The notes beneath the pieces were generated by a model. It was not told the DNA's origin, searched no databases, and was given only the letters and a program-made list of their open reading frames with translations. A stretch of DNA of 64,000 nt from Cytobacillus depressus (GTDB lineage Bacteria; Bacillota; Bacilli; Bacillales; Cytobacillaceae): NCBI RefSeq assembly GCF_008923245.1, contig NZ_WBOS01000014.1:51997-115996 (forward strand), given 5' to 3'. A program made the translations under genes and the position numbers. Positions 51,902 to 61,234 of this stretch are shown here, in pieces (position 1 is the stretch's first letter; every line of letters begins with the position of its first letter).

Positions 51902-52210
51902 TCATGCTTCTAACCAGTTCTGTGACCATTTTTCAATCTCATGCATAAGGGGTTCTAAAGATCTCCCTTTATCAGTTAAGGAATATTCAATTCGAACTGG
52001 AGTCTCCGGAAAAATTTCTCTTTTAACAACTCCCTCGTTCTCCAAATCCTTTAACCTCTCAGATAAAACTCTACCACTTACCCCTATTGAAGATTCAATA
52101 CTACAAAAACGCTGTGGACCAGATAATAGCTGGTAAATAATTAAACCTGTCCATTTTTGGCTTATTAACCCCATAGCTTTTTCAAATCTAGGACAAATCG
52201 ACTTATCCAA
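51902..52210 (-). CDS. HxlR-family transcriptional regulator (CatR/YodB-like)
   Basis: A 102-residue winged-helix regulator of the HxlR family: KWTGLIIYQLLSGPQRFCSIE, the helix GVSGRVLSERLKDLENEGVV, and the wing RIEYSLTDKGRSLEPL. The start is TTG 52210, nine bases behind AAGGAG. Cysteines at the N-terminus (near residue 6, SICPRF) and near the recognition helix (FCSIE) could sense quinones or other electrophiles by thiol chemistry, as in YodB and CatR of B. subtilis. It is divergent from the catE-type operon and probably represses it through an inverted repeat at the promoter. Confidence 0.9.
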   Translation of the reverse strand: MDKSICPRFEKAMGLISQKWTGLIIYQLLSGPQRFCSIESSIGVSGRVLSERLKDLENEGVVKREIFPETPVRIEYSLTDKGRSLEPLMHEIEKWSQNWLEA

Positions 52211-52292
52211 TAAAATCAACTCCTTACTAAATATTATAAACAATATTCATAGGTAATTAAATTATTTAAATTACAATATGTAAATTAATTAC

Positions 52293-52339
52293 TTGACTAT
52301 TGTTAGTTGCGAACATATACTAACTTACATAAAGTAAGT
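52293..52339 (+). promoter_or_regulatory. Promoter and operator of the catE-type operon
   Basis: TTGACT (52293-52298), 17 bases, TATACT (52316-52321). Immediately after it the inverted repeat ACTTAC-ATAAA-GTAAGT (52323-52339) covers the expected transcription start, the right place for a repressor such as the divergent HxlR protein. Confidence 0.75.
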
Positions 52340-52385
52340 AACTAACAAATAATTTGTACCTAAACTTTTTAAGGGGGTAACTGAA

Positions 52386-53231
52386 TTGAATTTTCATCGT
52401 GAACCTATTACATTCGTTGGTCAAGTAAACTTAAAAGTACAAAATTTAGAACGTGCATTAGCATTTTATCAAGAAGTAATCGGCTTTAAAGTGTTGGAAC
52501 AAACTGAACGAAAAGCTAATTTGACTGCAGATGGAAAGACCGTTTTGTTGTCAATAGAACAACCAGATCATGTTGTTCCAAAGCAAGCAAGAACGACGGG
52601 ACTTTATCACTTTGCACTTCTTCTGCCTAAACGATCTGATTTAGCTAAAATAGTGCACCATTTTATAGAAATTGGAATGCGATTCGGATCATCGGACCAT
52701 CTTGTCAGTGAAGCTCTTTATTTATCAGATCCAGATGGAAATGGAATTGAAATCTATATAGACCGTGATCCATCAGAATGGGATTGGAATAACGGAGAAG
52801 TTGAAATGGCAGTTGATCCATTAAATTTTCCAGATCTCCTTTCTGAAAAACAACAGTCTTGGAAGGGTCTACCGGATGAAACTGTCATGGGGCATATCCA
52901 CTTACATGTGTCCGAATTAGAAAAGACTGAAGAATTTTATATCAAGGGATTAGGATTTGAAGTAGTAAACCGATATGGCACTCAAGCACTTTTTATTTCA
53001 GATGCAAAATATCATCATCATATTGCTTTAAATACTTGGAATGGTGTAGGAGCACCTATACCTTCTTCTAATAGTGTTGGACTTGAATCATTTACATTAA
53101 TCCTTCCAAGTGAAGAAAAGAAAAATCAAATTATTGCTCAGTTAAAGAATATTGGTGCTTCCGTCACCGAAGAAAATGGTTCTACCGTTGCTACAGATCC
53201 TTCTGGAAATCGTATTCATTTAAGAGTCTAA
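52386..53231 (+). CDS. catE: Catechol-2,3-dioxygenase (CatE family)
   Basis: A 281-residue extradiol dioxygenase with two VOC modules. The N-terminal module starts QVNLKVQNLERALAFYQEVIGF and carries LYHFALLLP and SDPDGNGIEIY; the second starts MGHIHLHVSELEKTEEFY and has KYHHHIALNTW. By eye it is close to B. subtilis CatE throughout. It cleaves catechol or related ring diols and so removes toxic quinone precursors. TTG 52386 follows AAGGGGG. It heads an operon with a luciferase-like oxidoreductase, an FMN reductase and a DoxX protein. Confidence 0.9.
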   Translation: MNFHREPITFVGQVNLKVQNLERALAFYQEVIGFKVLEQTERKANLTADGKTVLLSIEQPDHVVPKQARTTGLYHFALLLPKRSDLAKIVHHFIEIGMRFGSSDHLVSEALYLSDPDGNGIEIYIDRDPSEWDWNNGEVEMAVDPLNFPDLLSEKQQSWKGLPDETVMGHIHLHVSELEKTEEFYIKGLGFEVVNRYGTQALFISDAKYHHHIALNTWNGVGAPIPSSNSVGLESFTLILPSEEKKNQIIAQLKNIGASVTEENGSTVATDPSGNRIHLRV

Positions 53232-53257
53232 GGTATAGCTGGGGGATAGATACTATT

Positions 53258-54331
53258 ATGCGTGAAAAAGCAGGATTTGAAAATTCAGGAATTGAAATCG
53301 GTCTATATACTCTTGGAGATATTGGACCAGATCCTCTTATTGGCAAAACAATTAGTGCAAGGCAAAGGATGAAGGAGATTATTGAAGCAGCTACACTTGC
53401 TGATGAGGCTGGATTGGATGTTTTTGGAGTAGGTGAACATCATCGATTAGACTATGCCACTTCCTCACCTCCTGTTGTCTTAGCTGCCATAGCGCAAATG
53501 ACTAAACGAATTAAATTAACAAGTGCGACTACAGTGTTAAGTACTGTTGACCCAGTTCGTTTGTTTGAAGATTTTGCAACCTTGGATTTGCTTTCAGATG
53601 GACGGGCAGAAATTATCGCAGGTCGTGGTGCGTTCGTGGAATCCTTCCCTCTTTTCGGTTATGACTTAAATGATTATGATTCATTGTTCTCTGAAAATAT
53701 CGATTTATTTTTAAAGCTTAATGAAAGCGAGAGAATTACATGGGATGGTCATTTTCGCCCGCCATTAAGGAATTCTGAAATTTCACCTAGACCTTTACAG
53801 AATCAGATACCAATTTGGGTCGGTGTTGGGGGAACTCCCGAAAGTGCGATCCGTGCTGGCAGGTTAGGTGTTGGGATGGCTTTAGCAATACTTGGAGGCA
53901 ATCCAATTCAATTTAAGCCACTCGTTGATTTGTACCGTAAAACTGGCACCGAGGCTGGACATGATTTGGAAAATCTCAAGATAGGTGTAACGGGTCATGG
54001 GTATTTTTCAGAGACAACCCAACAAGCGAAGGATGAATTTTATCCATATTATTCAAATTACTGGTCATATGTAAACCGTCAGCGAGGGATGACTAGCAGA
54101 AGGATGTCTAAAACGGATTTTGAACAATTAGCAAGTCAGGATACAGCTTTGTTTGTGGGCAGTCCACAACAGATCATCGAGAAAATCCTTCGACAATACG
54201 AACTCTTTGGACATCAACGTTTCATAGCTCAGATAGATATAGGTGGTTTACCGTTTAAAAAAGTAGCCGAGGGCATTGAATTGTTAGCGACGAAGATAGC
54301 TCCAATTGTTCGGAAAGAAACAAGTAAGTGA
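53258..54331 (+). CDS. LLM-class (luciferase-like) flavin-dependent oxidoreductase
   Basis: A 357-residue TIM-barrel flavoprotein of the bacterial luciferase-like superfamily. Typical segments are GLDVFGVGEHHRLDYATSSP near 50, LTSATTVLSTVDPVR near 90, the catalytic-site region DLLSDGRAEIIAGRGAF and the phosphate-binding PIWVGVGGTPESA. It would use reduced FMN and oxygen, and an FMN reductase gene follows directly, so the two are likely partners. The substrate is unknown; the operon setting suggests an aromatic or quinone compound. Confidence 0.9.
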   Translation: MREKAGFENSGIEIGLYTLGDIGPDPLIGKTISARQRMKEIIEAATLADEAGLDVFGVGEHHRLDYATSSPPVVLAAIAQMTKRIKLTSATTVLSTVDPVRLFEDFATLDLLSDGRAEIIAGRGAFVESFPLFGYDLNDYDSLFSENIDLFLKLNESERITWDGHFRPPLRNSEISPRPLQNQIPIWVGVGGTPESAIRAGRLGVGMALAILGGNPIQFKPLVDLYRKTGTEAGHDLENLKIGVTGHGYFSETTQQAKDEFYPYYSNYWSYVNRQRGMTSRRMSKTDFEQLASQDTALFVGSPQQIIEKILRQYELFGHQRFIAQIDIGGLPFKKVAEGIELLATKIAPIVRKETSK

Positions 54332-54353
54332 AAAAGTACAGGTGGTGTAAAAA

Positions 54354-54953
54354 ATGGGTTTATTAGATAAATTATTTGGAAAATCAAGCAAGGAGGAAGG
54401 ATCAATGACAACAGAAAAGTTAAATATTGGGATCATTTTAGGTAGCACACGCCAAGGACGTGTTAGCCCACAAGTAGGAGAATGGGTAAAAGATATTGCT
54501 GACAAACGTGGAGATGCAAAGTATGAAATTGTAGATATTTCTGACTACAATCTTCCGTTTTTAGGAACAACCGACGGTACAGAGCCTGGAATTGCAGCTT
54601 GGAATGAAAAACTAGCCAATTTGGATGGATTCGTGTTCATCGTTCAAGAATACAATCACAGTATTACAGGCGCATTAAAAAATGCACTTGATTTTGCTCG
54701 TGAAGCATGGAATAACAAAGCAGCTGGTATCGTCAGTTATGGGTCAACTGGTGGAGCTCGTGCAGCGGAACATTTACGTGGCATCTGTGGCGAATTAAAA
54801 ATTGCTGATGTTCGCACACATCCAACACTATCTTTATTTACAGATTTTGAAAATGGAACTGACTTTAAACCACAATCAATCCACCTTGATAATGTGAATG
54901 CAATGCTTAGTGAAGTAGTTGAATGGAGTCGTGCATTAAAAACAGTGAGATAA
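54354..54953 (+). CDS. NAD(P)H-dependent FMN reductase with a possible second start at 54405
   Basis: A flavodoxin-fold FMN reductase. The core begins NIGIILGSTRQGRVSPQVGEW, with the FMN phosphate loop GSTRQGR, then PFLGTTDGTEPG, EYNHSITGALKNALDFA and GSTGGARAAEHLR. Two starts have ribosome sites: ATG 54354 (behind GGTGGTG) adds the amphipathic tail MGLLDKLFGKSSKEEGS, and ATG 54405 (behind AAGGAGGA) gives the normal family length of 182 residues. It supplies reduced flavin, probably to the luciferase-like enzyme before it. Confidence 0.9.
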   Translation: MGLLDKLFGKSSKEEGSMTTEKLNIGIILGSTRQGRVSPQVGEWVKDIADKRGDAKYEIVDISDYNLPFLGTTDGTEPGIAAWNEKLANLDGFVFIVQEYNHSITGALKNALDFAREAWNNKAAGIVSYGSTGGARAAEHLRGICGELKIADVRTHPTLSLFTDFENGTDFKPQSIHLDNVNAMLSEVVEWSRALKTVR

Positions 54954-55039
54954 AAACAAAGATTTGACGGGATAAGGCTTATTAGCTGAAATCCTTCCTA
55001 ATAGAAAATTAAAATTCATTTAAAAGAGGAGAATAATTT

Positions 55040-55444
55040 ATGGTACAAAAATATGAATGGGGTTTGTTGATTCTTCGAGTAGTTTTAGGGATCACGTTCC
55101 TAATCCACGGTATTGCAAAATTTCAAATGGGTCTTGGTAATGTAGCAGGTTGGTTTGAAAGTATTGGTATTATGGGATTCTTAGGTTATGCTGTTGCTTT
55201 CATTGAACTTATTGGAGGAATTGCCTTACTTTTAGGACTTGGAACTAGAATCATCTCGGCATTAATTGCTATCGTGATGTTTGTGGCTATCTTTGCAGTA
55301 AAATTATCTGTTGGTTTCATGGGAACTGAAGGAGCAGGGTATGAATTAGATCTAGCTTTATTGGCTATGGCGATTGTACTTTTTATTAGTGGGAGCCAGA
55401 AATTTTCATTGGATAATAAGCTTTTCGGATCTACAGAAGAATAA
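55040..55444 (+). CDS. catD: DoxX-family membrane oxidoreductase subunit (CatD-like)
   Basis: A 134-residue protein with four predicted helices and the DoxX-family start WGLLILRVVLGITFLIHGIA, then GFLGYAVAFIELIGGIALLLG. In B. subtilis catD and catE form the catDE operon induced by catechol and quinones under CatR/YodB. Here catD-type and catE-type genes are at the two ends of one operon with two flavin enzymes between. AAAGAGGAG precedes the ATG. Confidence 0.88.
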   Translation: MVQKYEWGLLILRVVLGITFLIHGIAKFQMGLGNVAGWFESIGIMGFLGYAVAFIELIGGIALLLGLGTRIISALIAIVMFVAIFAVKLSVGFMGTEGAGYELDLALLAMAIVLFISGSQKFSLDNKLFGSTEE

Positions 55445-55457
55445 CTCATAATATGAG

Positions 55458-55474
55458 TAGTGCTTAAAGCACTA
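55458..55474. other. Perfect 17-bp palindrome
   Basis: TAGTGCTT-A-AAGCACTA lies just after the catD-type stop and before the terminator. It could be a protein site or part of the mRNA 3' structure. Confidence 0.4.
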
Positions 55475-55491
55475 GATATGGAAGTAGGTAC

Positions 55492-55536
55492 AGCCTGATT
55501 TTCTCACATATAACACTGAGAAAATTAGGCTTTTTT
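55492..55536 (+). terminator. Terminator of the catE-catD operon
   Basis: A perfect 15-base stem except one G-T pair (55492-55506, 55517-55531), a ten-base loop and a T-run. Confidence 0.92.
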
Positions 55537-55661
55537 ATATTCGGATTTCCTTACGTTGTAAAGTTCATTTCCAGAAGCTACACCTAAATGGATGATTATT
55601 TGGGGAAGTTGGTCATAATAATAAAAATTAATCAAGGAAGACGAACTCGGAGGATGAAAGC

Positions 55662-56189
55662 ATGAGTGACGCGGTAAAGCTAAGACCACTGGAAAGAGTG
55701 GACTTAGGATTCGTCCATAAATTAAATATTAATGCCAACATCATGTCTTATTGGTTTGAAGAACCGTATGAGGCTTTCGTTGAACTGCAGGATTTGTATG
55801 ATAAGCATATCCATGATCAAGGTGAACGGCGATTTATTGTGGAAAAGAGCGGGGAGATGGTTGGTCTAGTAGAGTTGGTAGAAATTGATTATATCCATCG
55901 GAGAGCAGAATTCCAAATCATTATAGATCCGACACATCAAGGGCAAGGATATGCAAAGGCCGCAACGCATCTAGCTATGGATTATGCATTTTCCGTTTTA
56001 AATCTATACAAACTCTATTTAATCGTCGACAAAAACAACGAAAAGGCCATTCATATTTATAAAAAGCTTGGCTTTCATTTTGAAGGCGAATTAATTGATG
56101 AGTTTTTTGTCGATGGCGAATATCATAATGCGATCAGAATGTGTCTGTTTCAGCATCAATATTTAGGTGGGGATCCGATGGAGCCTTAG
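55662..56189 (+). CDS. speG: Spermidine N1-acetyltransferase (SpeG)
   Basis: A 175-residue GNAT acetyltransferase. The early acidic segment [20 protein letters not shown] is characteristic of SpeG, and the acetyl-CoA loop [13 protein letters not shown] and [15 protein letters not shown] complete the fold. It acetylates spermidine and spermine and so limits polyamine toxicity. It stands alone between two terminators; AACTCGGAGGATG precedes the start. Confidence 0.92.
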   Translation: MSDAVKLRPLERVDLGFVHKLNINANIMSYWFEEPYEAFVELQDLYDKHIHDQGERRFIVEKSGEMVGLVELVEIDYIHRRAEFQIIIDPTHQGQGYAKAATHLAMDYAFSVLNLYKLYLIVDKNNEKAIHIYKKLGFHFEGELIDEFFVDGEYHNAIRMCLFQHQYLGGDPMEP

Positions 56190-56204
56190 TCCTTTTTAGA
56201 ATTG

Positions 56205-56246
56205 AAAAAGCATGCCCCTCAAACATTACGGGGGCATGCTTTTTTA
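56205..56246. terminator. Bidirectional terminator between speG and the binding-protein gene
   Basis: A perfect 14-base stem AAAAAGCATGCCCC/GGGGCATGCTTTTT (56205-56218, 56231-56244), flanked by A and T runs, serving two convergent genes. Confidence 0.93.
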
Positions 56247-56271
56247 CAATCTTTGTCAAAGAAAGATACTA

Positions 56272-58086
56272 TTATTTAGATTGATATTTTCCTAAAAACT
56301 CTTTTACCTTAGCTGGATCTGCTTTCAGCTCGTTTCCAGTATTCACGAGAGGGCTTACTGTTGAAACGGCTTTGATTTTCTTACCTTGGTAGTAGCTAAG
56401 AATTTCGTCTTGGTTGATGGAATATAGTACAGCTTTTCTTAGATCTTCACTCTTAGCCACTTCACGATTTGCCGTATTGAAGAGTAAATAAGTTACTCCG
56501 TTGCTTTCCATGCTTTGCAGTTTTAATTTGGCGTCACCTTCTACAACATCATGTTTATTTTCTGGAACACCATATAATACATAGATTTCACCGTTACGTA
56601 ATGCAGAAAGTGAACTATCCATATCTTTAATGAAACGAAGCTTTACGTTAGAGATTTTTGGCTCGTGTTCTGTTCCTTTCATATAGCCAGGGTTTTTGTA
56701 GAAGATGGCTTCGTAATCATTTTTGTGAGCTAGAATGTATGGGCCACTAGCATACAATGTATTATTGTACTTATCGCCCTCAGTCACTGTATTTTGGTCA
56801 CCGTATGGTATGTCTTTGTTTACATCAAAAGAAGCAACATCATACGTGTTAATGCTCTCTACTTGCTTTTTAGAAACAATCCCAGCTGATTGGTGAGCTA
56901 AATAGTTAAGCACTTGTGGGAATGGTTCTGTAGTTGTTACTTTAACTACTTGATATTTACCTTCTTTATTATTTGCATCGTTTTTATCGGCTACCAGCTC
57001 AGAAATTTTCGTATCTAAGCCTTTTTCAAGAGCTTCTCTTATTGATTCGTCACTGTTAGATAGCTTCACTTTTTCAAGTGCGCTTAAATCAGTGACGACT
57101 TCTGCCGTTTTAATATGCTCATGCAAGCTGTATGTGCGGTGATCGGGCACGGAGTTTTTATCTTTTGCACGATCTAATGAGAAGATGACATCATCCGCTC
57201 CAACACGCTCTCCAGTATCAACTGCTTTTTTATCTGTGATCTTGGCAAAATTAATATCATCTCTTAAAAGGAAATAATACTCTGAGTTTCCATCTGCAAT
57301 GCTATAGTTATGAGATAGAGATCCATCTGCTGTAATCTTATCATCATCCGTTAAGTTAATTAATCGAACATATATATTTGTATTAATCATATTAATTGAA
57401 CCATCGTTCCCCTTAATTGGGTCAAGAGATGTTAAAGTTGGATTTGTTTGTGACAAAATAAACGGATCTGCTTCACGCTTGGCTGTATCATTAAAATCAA
57501 TCGTCTCCCAAGCAAGGGAACGAGATTTTGAAAGTCTAACTGAATCTGGATTCAATACGTCCTTGTTAATAGCTTGGGTTTTTAAGGAAATATACAACGG
57601 TGCAATATATGCCTTATCAAATACAAGAAGCTGTTCTAATTCCTTGTATGTTTCTGCATATTCCTCAGCAGTCTGAGTACTTGCTTTATCAATTAGCTTA
57701 TCAATTTCAGGATCAGCCATGATGCTGTAATCCCCGCCGCTCTTGAAAAGTGAACGGACAGCATAGTCAGGGTTACCTGTTACTGTAGTCCAGCCAGATA
57801 ATGCCACATCAAAATTTCCTGCCTCTTGTTGAGCTTTAAAGCTGCCATAATCCGGCTGAATATTCAGCTTCACTTTAAAGCCGTTTTTAACTAATTGATC
57901 TCGAACGATATTCATATCTTCCTCGCCACTGCTCATTCCTAGAACTTCAATCTCAACTTGCTCGTTTTGAGCGCCACCTGATTTTTCGTTGGAGACCGGT
58001 TTTTCAGCCACGTCTGATTTAGTTTTTACACATCCAGCCAACAATAACATGAAGGCGAGTAATAGGGGTAAAATAGTTTTTTTCAC
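56272..58086 (-). CDS. Family 5 (Dpp/Opp-type) substrate-binding lipoprotein with apparently permuted domain order
   Basis: A 604-residue lipoprotein (lipobox LLAGC, Cys19; GTG start behind AAGGAGGA). Residues 44-198 look like the C-terminal part of a family 5 binding protein: FDVALSGWTTVTGNPDYAVR, then DPEIDKLIDKA and DKAYIAPLYISL. Residues from about 207 look like its N-terminal part: ILSQTNPTLTSLDPIKG, then VGADDVIFSLDRAKD, and the protein ends after LRKAVLYSINQDEIL and ADPAKVKEFLGKY, just where the C-terminal part would normally follow. It is therefore a likely circular permutant. It delivers a peptide or similar ligand to the two permeases encoded upstream. Confidence 0.88.
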   Translation of the reverse strand: MKKTILPLLLAFMLLLAGCVKTKSDVAEKPVSNEKSGGAQNEQVEIEVLGMSSGEEDMNIVRDQLVKNGFKVKLNIQPDYGSFKAQQEAGNFDVALSGWTTVTGNPDYAVRSLFKSGGDYSIMADPEIDKLIDKASTQTAEEYAETYKELEQLLVFDKAYIAPLYISLKTQAINKDVLNPDSVRLSKSRSLAWETIDFNDTAKREADPFILSQTNPTLTSLDPIKGNDGSINMINTNIYVRLINLTDDDKITADGSLSHNYSIADGNSEYYFLLRDDINFAKITDKKAVDTGERVGADDVIFSLDRAKDKNSVPDHRTYSLHEHIKTAEVVTDLSALEKVKLSNSDESIREALEKGLDTKISELVADKNDANNKEGKYQVVKVTTTEPFPQVLNYLAHQSAGIVSKKQVESINTYDVASFDVNKDIPYGDQNTVTEGDKYNNTLYASGPYILAHKNDYEAIFYKNPGYMKGTEHEPKISNVKLRFIKDMDSSLSALRNGEIYVLYGVPENKHDVVEGDAKLKLQSMESNGVTYLLFNTANREVAKSEDLRKAVLYSINQDEILSYYQGKKIKAVSTVSPLVNTGNELKADPAKVKEFLGKYQSK

Positions 58087-58116
58087 AATTGTTTCCTCCT
58101 TTTAAATATGAAAATA

Positions 58117-59634
58117 TTAATCTAATTTTGGATCTAGTGCATCTCTTAGTCCATCTCCCAAGAAGTTAAAGGATAGGACGAGTGCAATAATCGCAAGTCC
58201 TGGATAGATGGCAAGGTAAGAATGAGACTCAAGATATGTGCTTCCAATCTTTAAGATGTTTCCCCATTCCGGAATATGCGGTTCTATCCCAAGTCCTAAA
58301 TAGCTTAAACTGCTCGTTGCAATAACGGCGCCACCAATTGTCAAGGTTGCTTTAACAATCATTGGAGCAAGTGAGTTCGGAACAACCTGTTGAAAAATAA
58401 TTGCTAGATTGCTAGCCCCAAGTGCTCGCGCGGAGTCAACATATTCATAATTTGAAACCATAAGTACATTTGCGCGCATTGTTCTTGCATAAGTAGGAAT
58501 AGAACCAACGCTTAATGCAAGGACAAGTGTTACCGTGTTAGACCCAAAAGCAGCAATAATAACAATTGCTAAAAGAATGCCTGGAATGGCGTAGAGAATA
58601 TCGAGCAATCTCATAATGATGTTATCTGTCCGCTTGCCGTAGTAGCCGGAAAGGGCACCAAGTACACCGCCGATAATAAATGGAATCGCAGTCGATAAAA
58701 AACCAACAATAAGAGAAATTCTTGCGCCAAACACAATTCGTGAAAACAAATCTCTCCCAAAATTGTCTGTTCCGAGCGGATAAGCAAGGCTCGGTGTTTG
58801 TAAAATAGCCCCGTAATTGTTCTCAATAGCCATCCCATAGTCAAAGGTAAAGTAGCTGCATATGGAAATAGCAAAGACAAATACGATAAAAAATAAGCCA
58901 AGCATTGCCGTCATATTACTCGTGATTTTCTCCCAAACCTTACGCCATTTTCCTATGCTTGGATTATTAATATTTCGTTTGTGCATGAGCATATTCCAGC
59001 CAAGCACTAGCGCAAAGAGATTACCTGTTAGCGCTGTAAGCATGAGAGGGACGGATAAAAATATCTTCCATCGTGTTTCTTTCGTATCTTTTCCACCCTT
59101 CGCTATGAGAAAAAGTGCCACAAGCTGAATAATGGCAATTATGAATAAAGCAAACATCGCAGGAAGAAATGTGTCTGCGACATACGGCTTAAACAAATTG
59201 AGAGCGGATACTGCCATGATAAAGATATGAGTAAGTAACATGTATCCAGCAAAAGTATATTCAGGTGTTTTTTTCTCTTTAATCAATTGAAAAGCAAAGG
59301 TTACAATAAAAATATTACCTGTTAGAATACTTAGCAGTTGAATGATCCCAAGTTTTCTAGTTGATGTACGTAAGTAGCCAAAACGCTGTAGATCTTTTTT
59401 GATCATGAAGGTGATAAGGACCTGAATACATGTAAACAAAGCATATGCAACAAACACACTAAACACAAAAGGTTTAATCGCTTTTGCTGAAAAATCAATG
59501 CTGCTAATTAGAAAGATCATTGTGAGCGCAAGTGAAGTAATCCAAGTGAAGCTTGCCTGTGTATATTCTGGTGATAATTTCAGCGCGTGCTTCTTTATAT
59601 ACCCTTTATTTTCCTTTAAGATAGTAGCCATCAT
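58117..59634 (-). CDS. DppC/OppC-type permease with long N-terminal membrane domain
   Basis: A 505-residue permease; normal DppC proteins have about 300. The C-terminal 280 residues are canonical: [21 protein letters not shown], five more helices and the coupling motif [20 protein letters not shown]. The first 215 residues form an extra block of about six helices with no family I recognise. The extra part could be a regulatory or partner-binding domain. The gene lies 30 bases before the binding-protein gene and 10 bases after the other permease. Confidence 0.88.
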   Translation of the reverse strand: MMATILKENKGYIKKHALKLSPEYTQASFTWITSLALTMIFLISSIDFSAKAIKPFVFSVFVAYALFTCIQVLITFMIKKDLQRFGYLRTSTRKLGIIQLLSILTGNIFIVTFAFQLIKEKKTPEYTFAGYMLLTHIFIMAVSALNLFKPYVADTFLPAMFALFIIAIIQLVALFLIAKGGKDTKETRWKIFLSVPLMLTALTGNLFALVLGWNMLMHKRNINNPSIGKWRKVWEKITSNMTAMLGLFFIVFVFAISICSYFTFDYGMAIENNYGAILQTPSLAYPLGTDNFGRDLFSRIVFGARISLIVGFLSTAIPFIIGGVLGALSGYYGKRTDNIIMRLLDILYAIPGILLAIVIIAAFGSNTVTLVLALSVGSIPTYARTMRANVLMVSNYEYVDSARALGASNLAIIFQQVVPNSLAPMIVKATLTIGGAVIATSSLSYLGLGIEPHIPEWGNILKIGSTYLESHSYLAIYPGLAIIALVLSFNFLGDGLRDALDPKLD

Positions 59635-59644
59635 TGCACCTGCT

Positions 59645-61102
59645 TTAATATTGTTTCATTTTCGAACGGATTCGCGGATCAAAAAAAGCATATAAAATGT
59701 CGATAAGCAAATTGACTAGCGAAATGGTAATGGCGATATAAACAACCCCGCCCATAATGCTAGGAATGTCAGGGATAAACTGCTTATCAACAATAAAGCT
59801 CCCGATCCCGCTAATGTTAAAAACCTTTTCTGTCACTGCGGCCCCGCCAAGCATTCCTCCAAACATTAAACCGATAACAGTGATGACTGGAATCATGGCA
59901 TTTCCAACTGCATGCTTCCAGAGCACTTGTCGTTTTGGAAGCCCTTTTGCTTTCGCCGTAATAATATAATCTTCATTTATTACCTCAAGCGTTGATGAAC
60001 GCATCATACGAGCGATTGAAGCGGTAAGTCCAGTTCCTAATACAACCGCAGGCATAATGATGGATAGCCAGTTTTCCGGGCTGAAAGTTGCTGGCAGCCA
60101 TTGTAGTTTAATAGAAAAATTTAAGATAAAGATAAGCCCTTGCCAAAAATTCGGAATAGATAACCCGATTAGCGCAATAAACATAAATGTATAATCAAAA
60201 AAAGAATTAGGCTTTGTAGCAGAGATGATTCCAATTGGAATCGCAATCACAATCGCCATAATTAAAGAAATGACTGTGAGTATGAGAGTGATTGGGAATT
60301 TTCTTGCTATACTCGCCGTCACTTCTTCATTACCAGAGTAAGATGAGCCAAGGTCAAATGTAAAAATTCCTTTCATCGCATTCCATAACTGTGCGAGATA
60401 TGATTGATCAAGGCCGTATAAGTGATTAAATGCCGCAATTTGTTCCTTCGTTGCTGTTTCACCGAGAATATTTGCTGCTGGATCTAAAGGCGACAAATAA
60501 AGAATAGTAAATACGAAAAAGGCAACCCCGAAAATAACAAATATACTCATGACCAGTCTTTCAAAAATATACTTTAAATAGGGGTTACTATATAATAGTA
60601 TGAAAATATACATTAGCAAGCCTGGTATGAAAGATAAAACTAAGAAAAGAGGTTGGGCGATCAGAGATTCAAAGGTATTTTCAAAATTAATTCTTTTTTT
60701 ACCTTGAAGCTTTAAAGCTGCTTCCGTTTTTTCAAGTAGAGTTTTTTGGAATTGTTCCTCTGCCCATTTCTCTAATTGTTTATCGGTTTCATGTTGGGAT
60801 ACCGTTTGGCCAAAAAAGGCTTGCTTTCTTAGTAACTGTTCCTTAAACTCTAGCAACAACTCTTCCTTATATCCGTATGCTAATAATGTTTGCCTATTTT
60901 CTTTTAAAAGAGAAGAGTATGTATCTTGTTTTCTTCTCTTCAAATAAATGAAATAAACAACTAGATGAACGGGAAAGCCGAGTAAAAGGATCAACCACTT
61001 GTAAGTAGAATGCACCTGCATTTTTGAATAGGTACGTCTAATGATTTCGGAAGATTTAGATAAAAGGACTTGATCTGCTTTACTAATTCTGGCTGTTTCC
61101 AT
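59645..61102 (-). CDS. DppB/OppB-type permease with long N-terminal domain
   Basis: A 485-residue permease; normal DppB proteins have about 310. The canonical part starts near residue 175 ([19 protein letters not shown]) and includes [23 protein letters not shown] and the coupling motif [20 protein letters not shown]. The first 170 residues are unusual: a helix near 35-55, a charged, probably coiled region rich in Leu, Gln and Glu (85-140), and another helix. GGGAGGTT precedes the ATG. It is the promoter-proximal gene of the - strand operon and divergent from the ATPase gene. Confidence 0.88.
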   Translation of the reverse strand: METARISKADQVLLSKSSEIIRRTYSKMQVHSTYKWLILLLGFPVHLVVYFIYLKRRKQDTYSSLLKENRQTLLAYGYKEELLLEFKEQLLRKQAFFGQTVSQHETDKQLEKWAEEQFQKTLLEKTEAALKLQGKKRINFENTFESLIAQPLFLVLSFIPGLLMYIFILLYSNPYLKYIFERLVMSIFVIFGVAFFVFTILYLSPLDPAANILGETATKEQIAAFNHLYGLDQSYLAQLWNAMKGIFTFDLGSSYSGNEEVTASIARKFPITLILTVISLIMAIVIAIPIGIISATKPNSFFDYTFMFIALIGLSIPNFWQGLIFILNFSIKLQWLPATFSPENWLSIIMPAVVLGTGLTASIARMMRSSTLEVINEDYIITAKAKGLPKRQVLWKHAVGNAMIPVITVIGLMFGGMLGGAAVTEKVFNISGIGSFIVDKQFIPDIPSIMGGVVYIAITISLVNLLIDILYAFFDPRIRSKMKQY

Positions 61103-61234
61103 AGATTGAACCTCCCTTCATGTTAAATTGCATTATTCCGATCTATATAGTATATTTTAATTCGAATAATAAAAAAGTCAATTACTTATTATTTTATAAG
61201 TTTAGAATATATAAGATTACTGGCAGGTGAGAAT

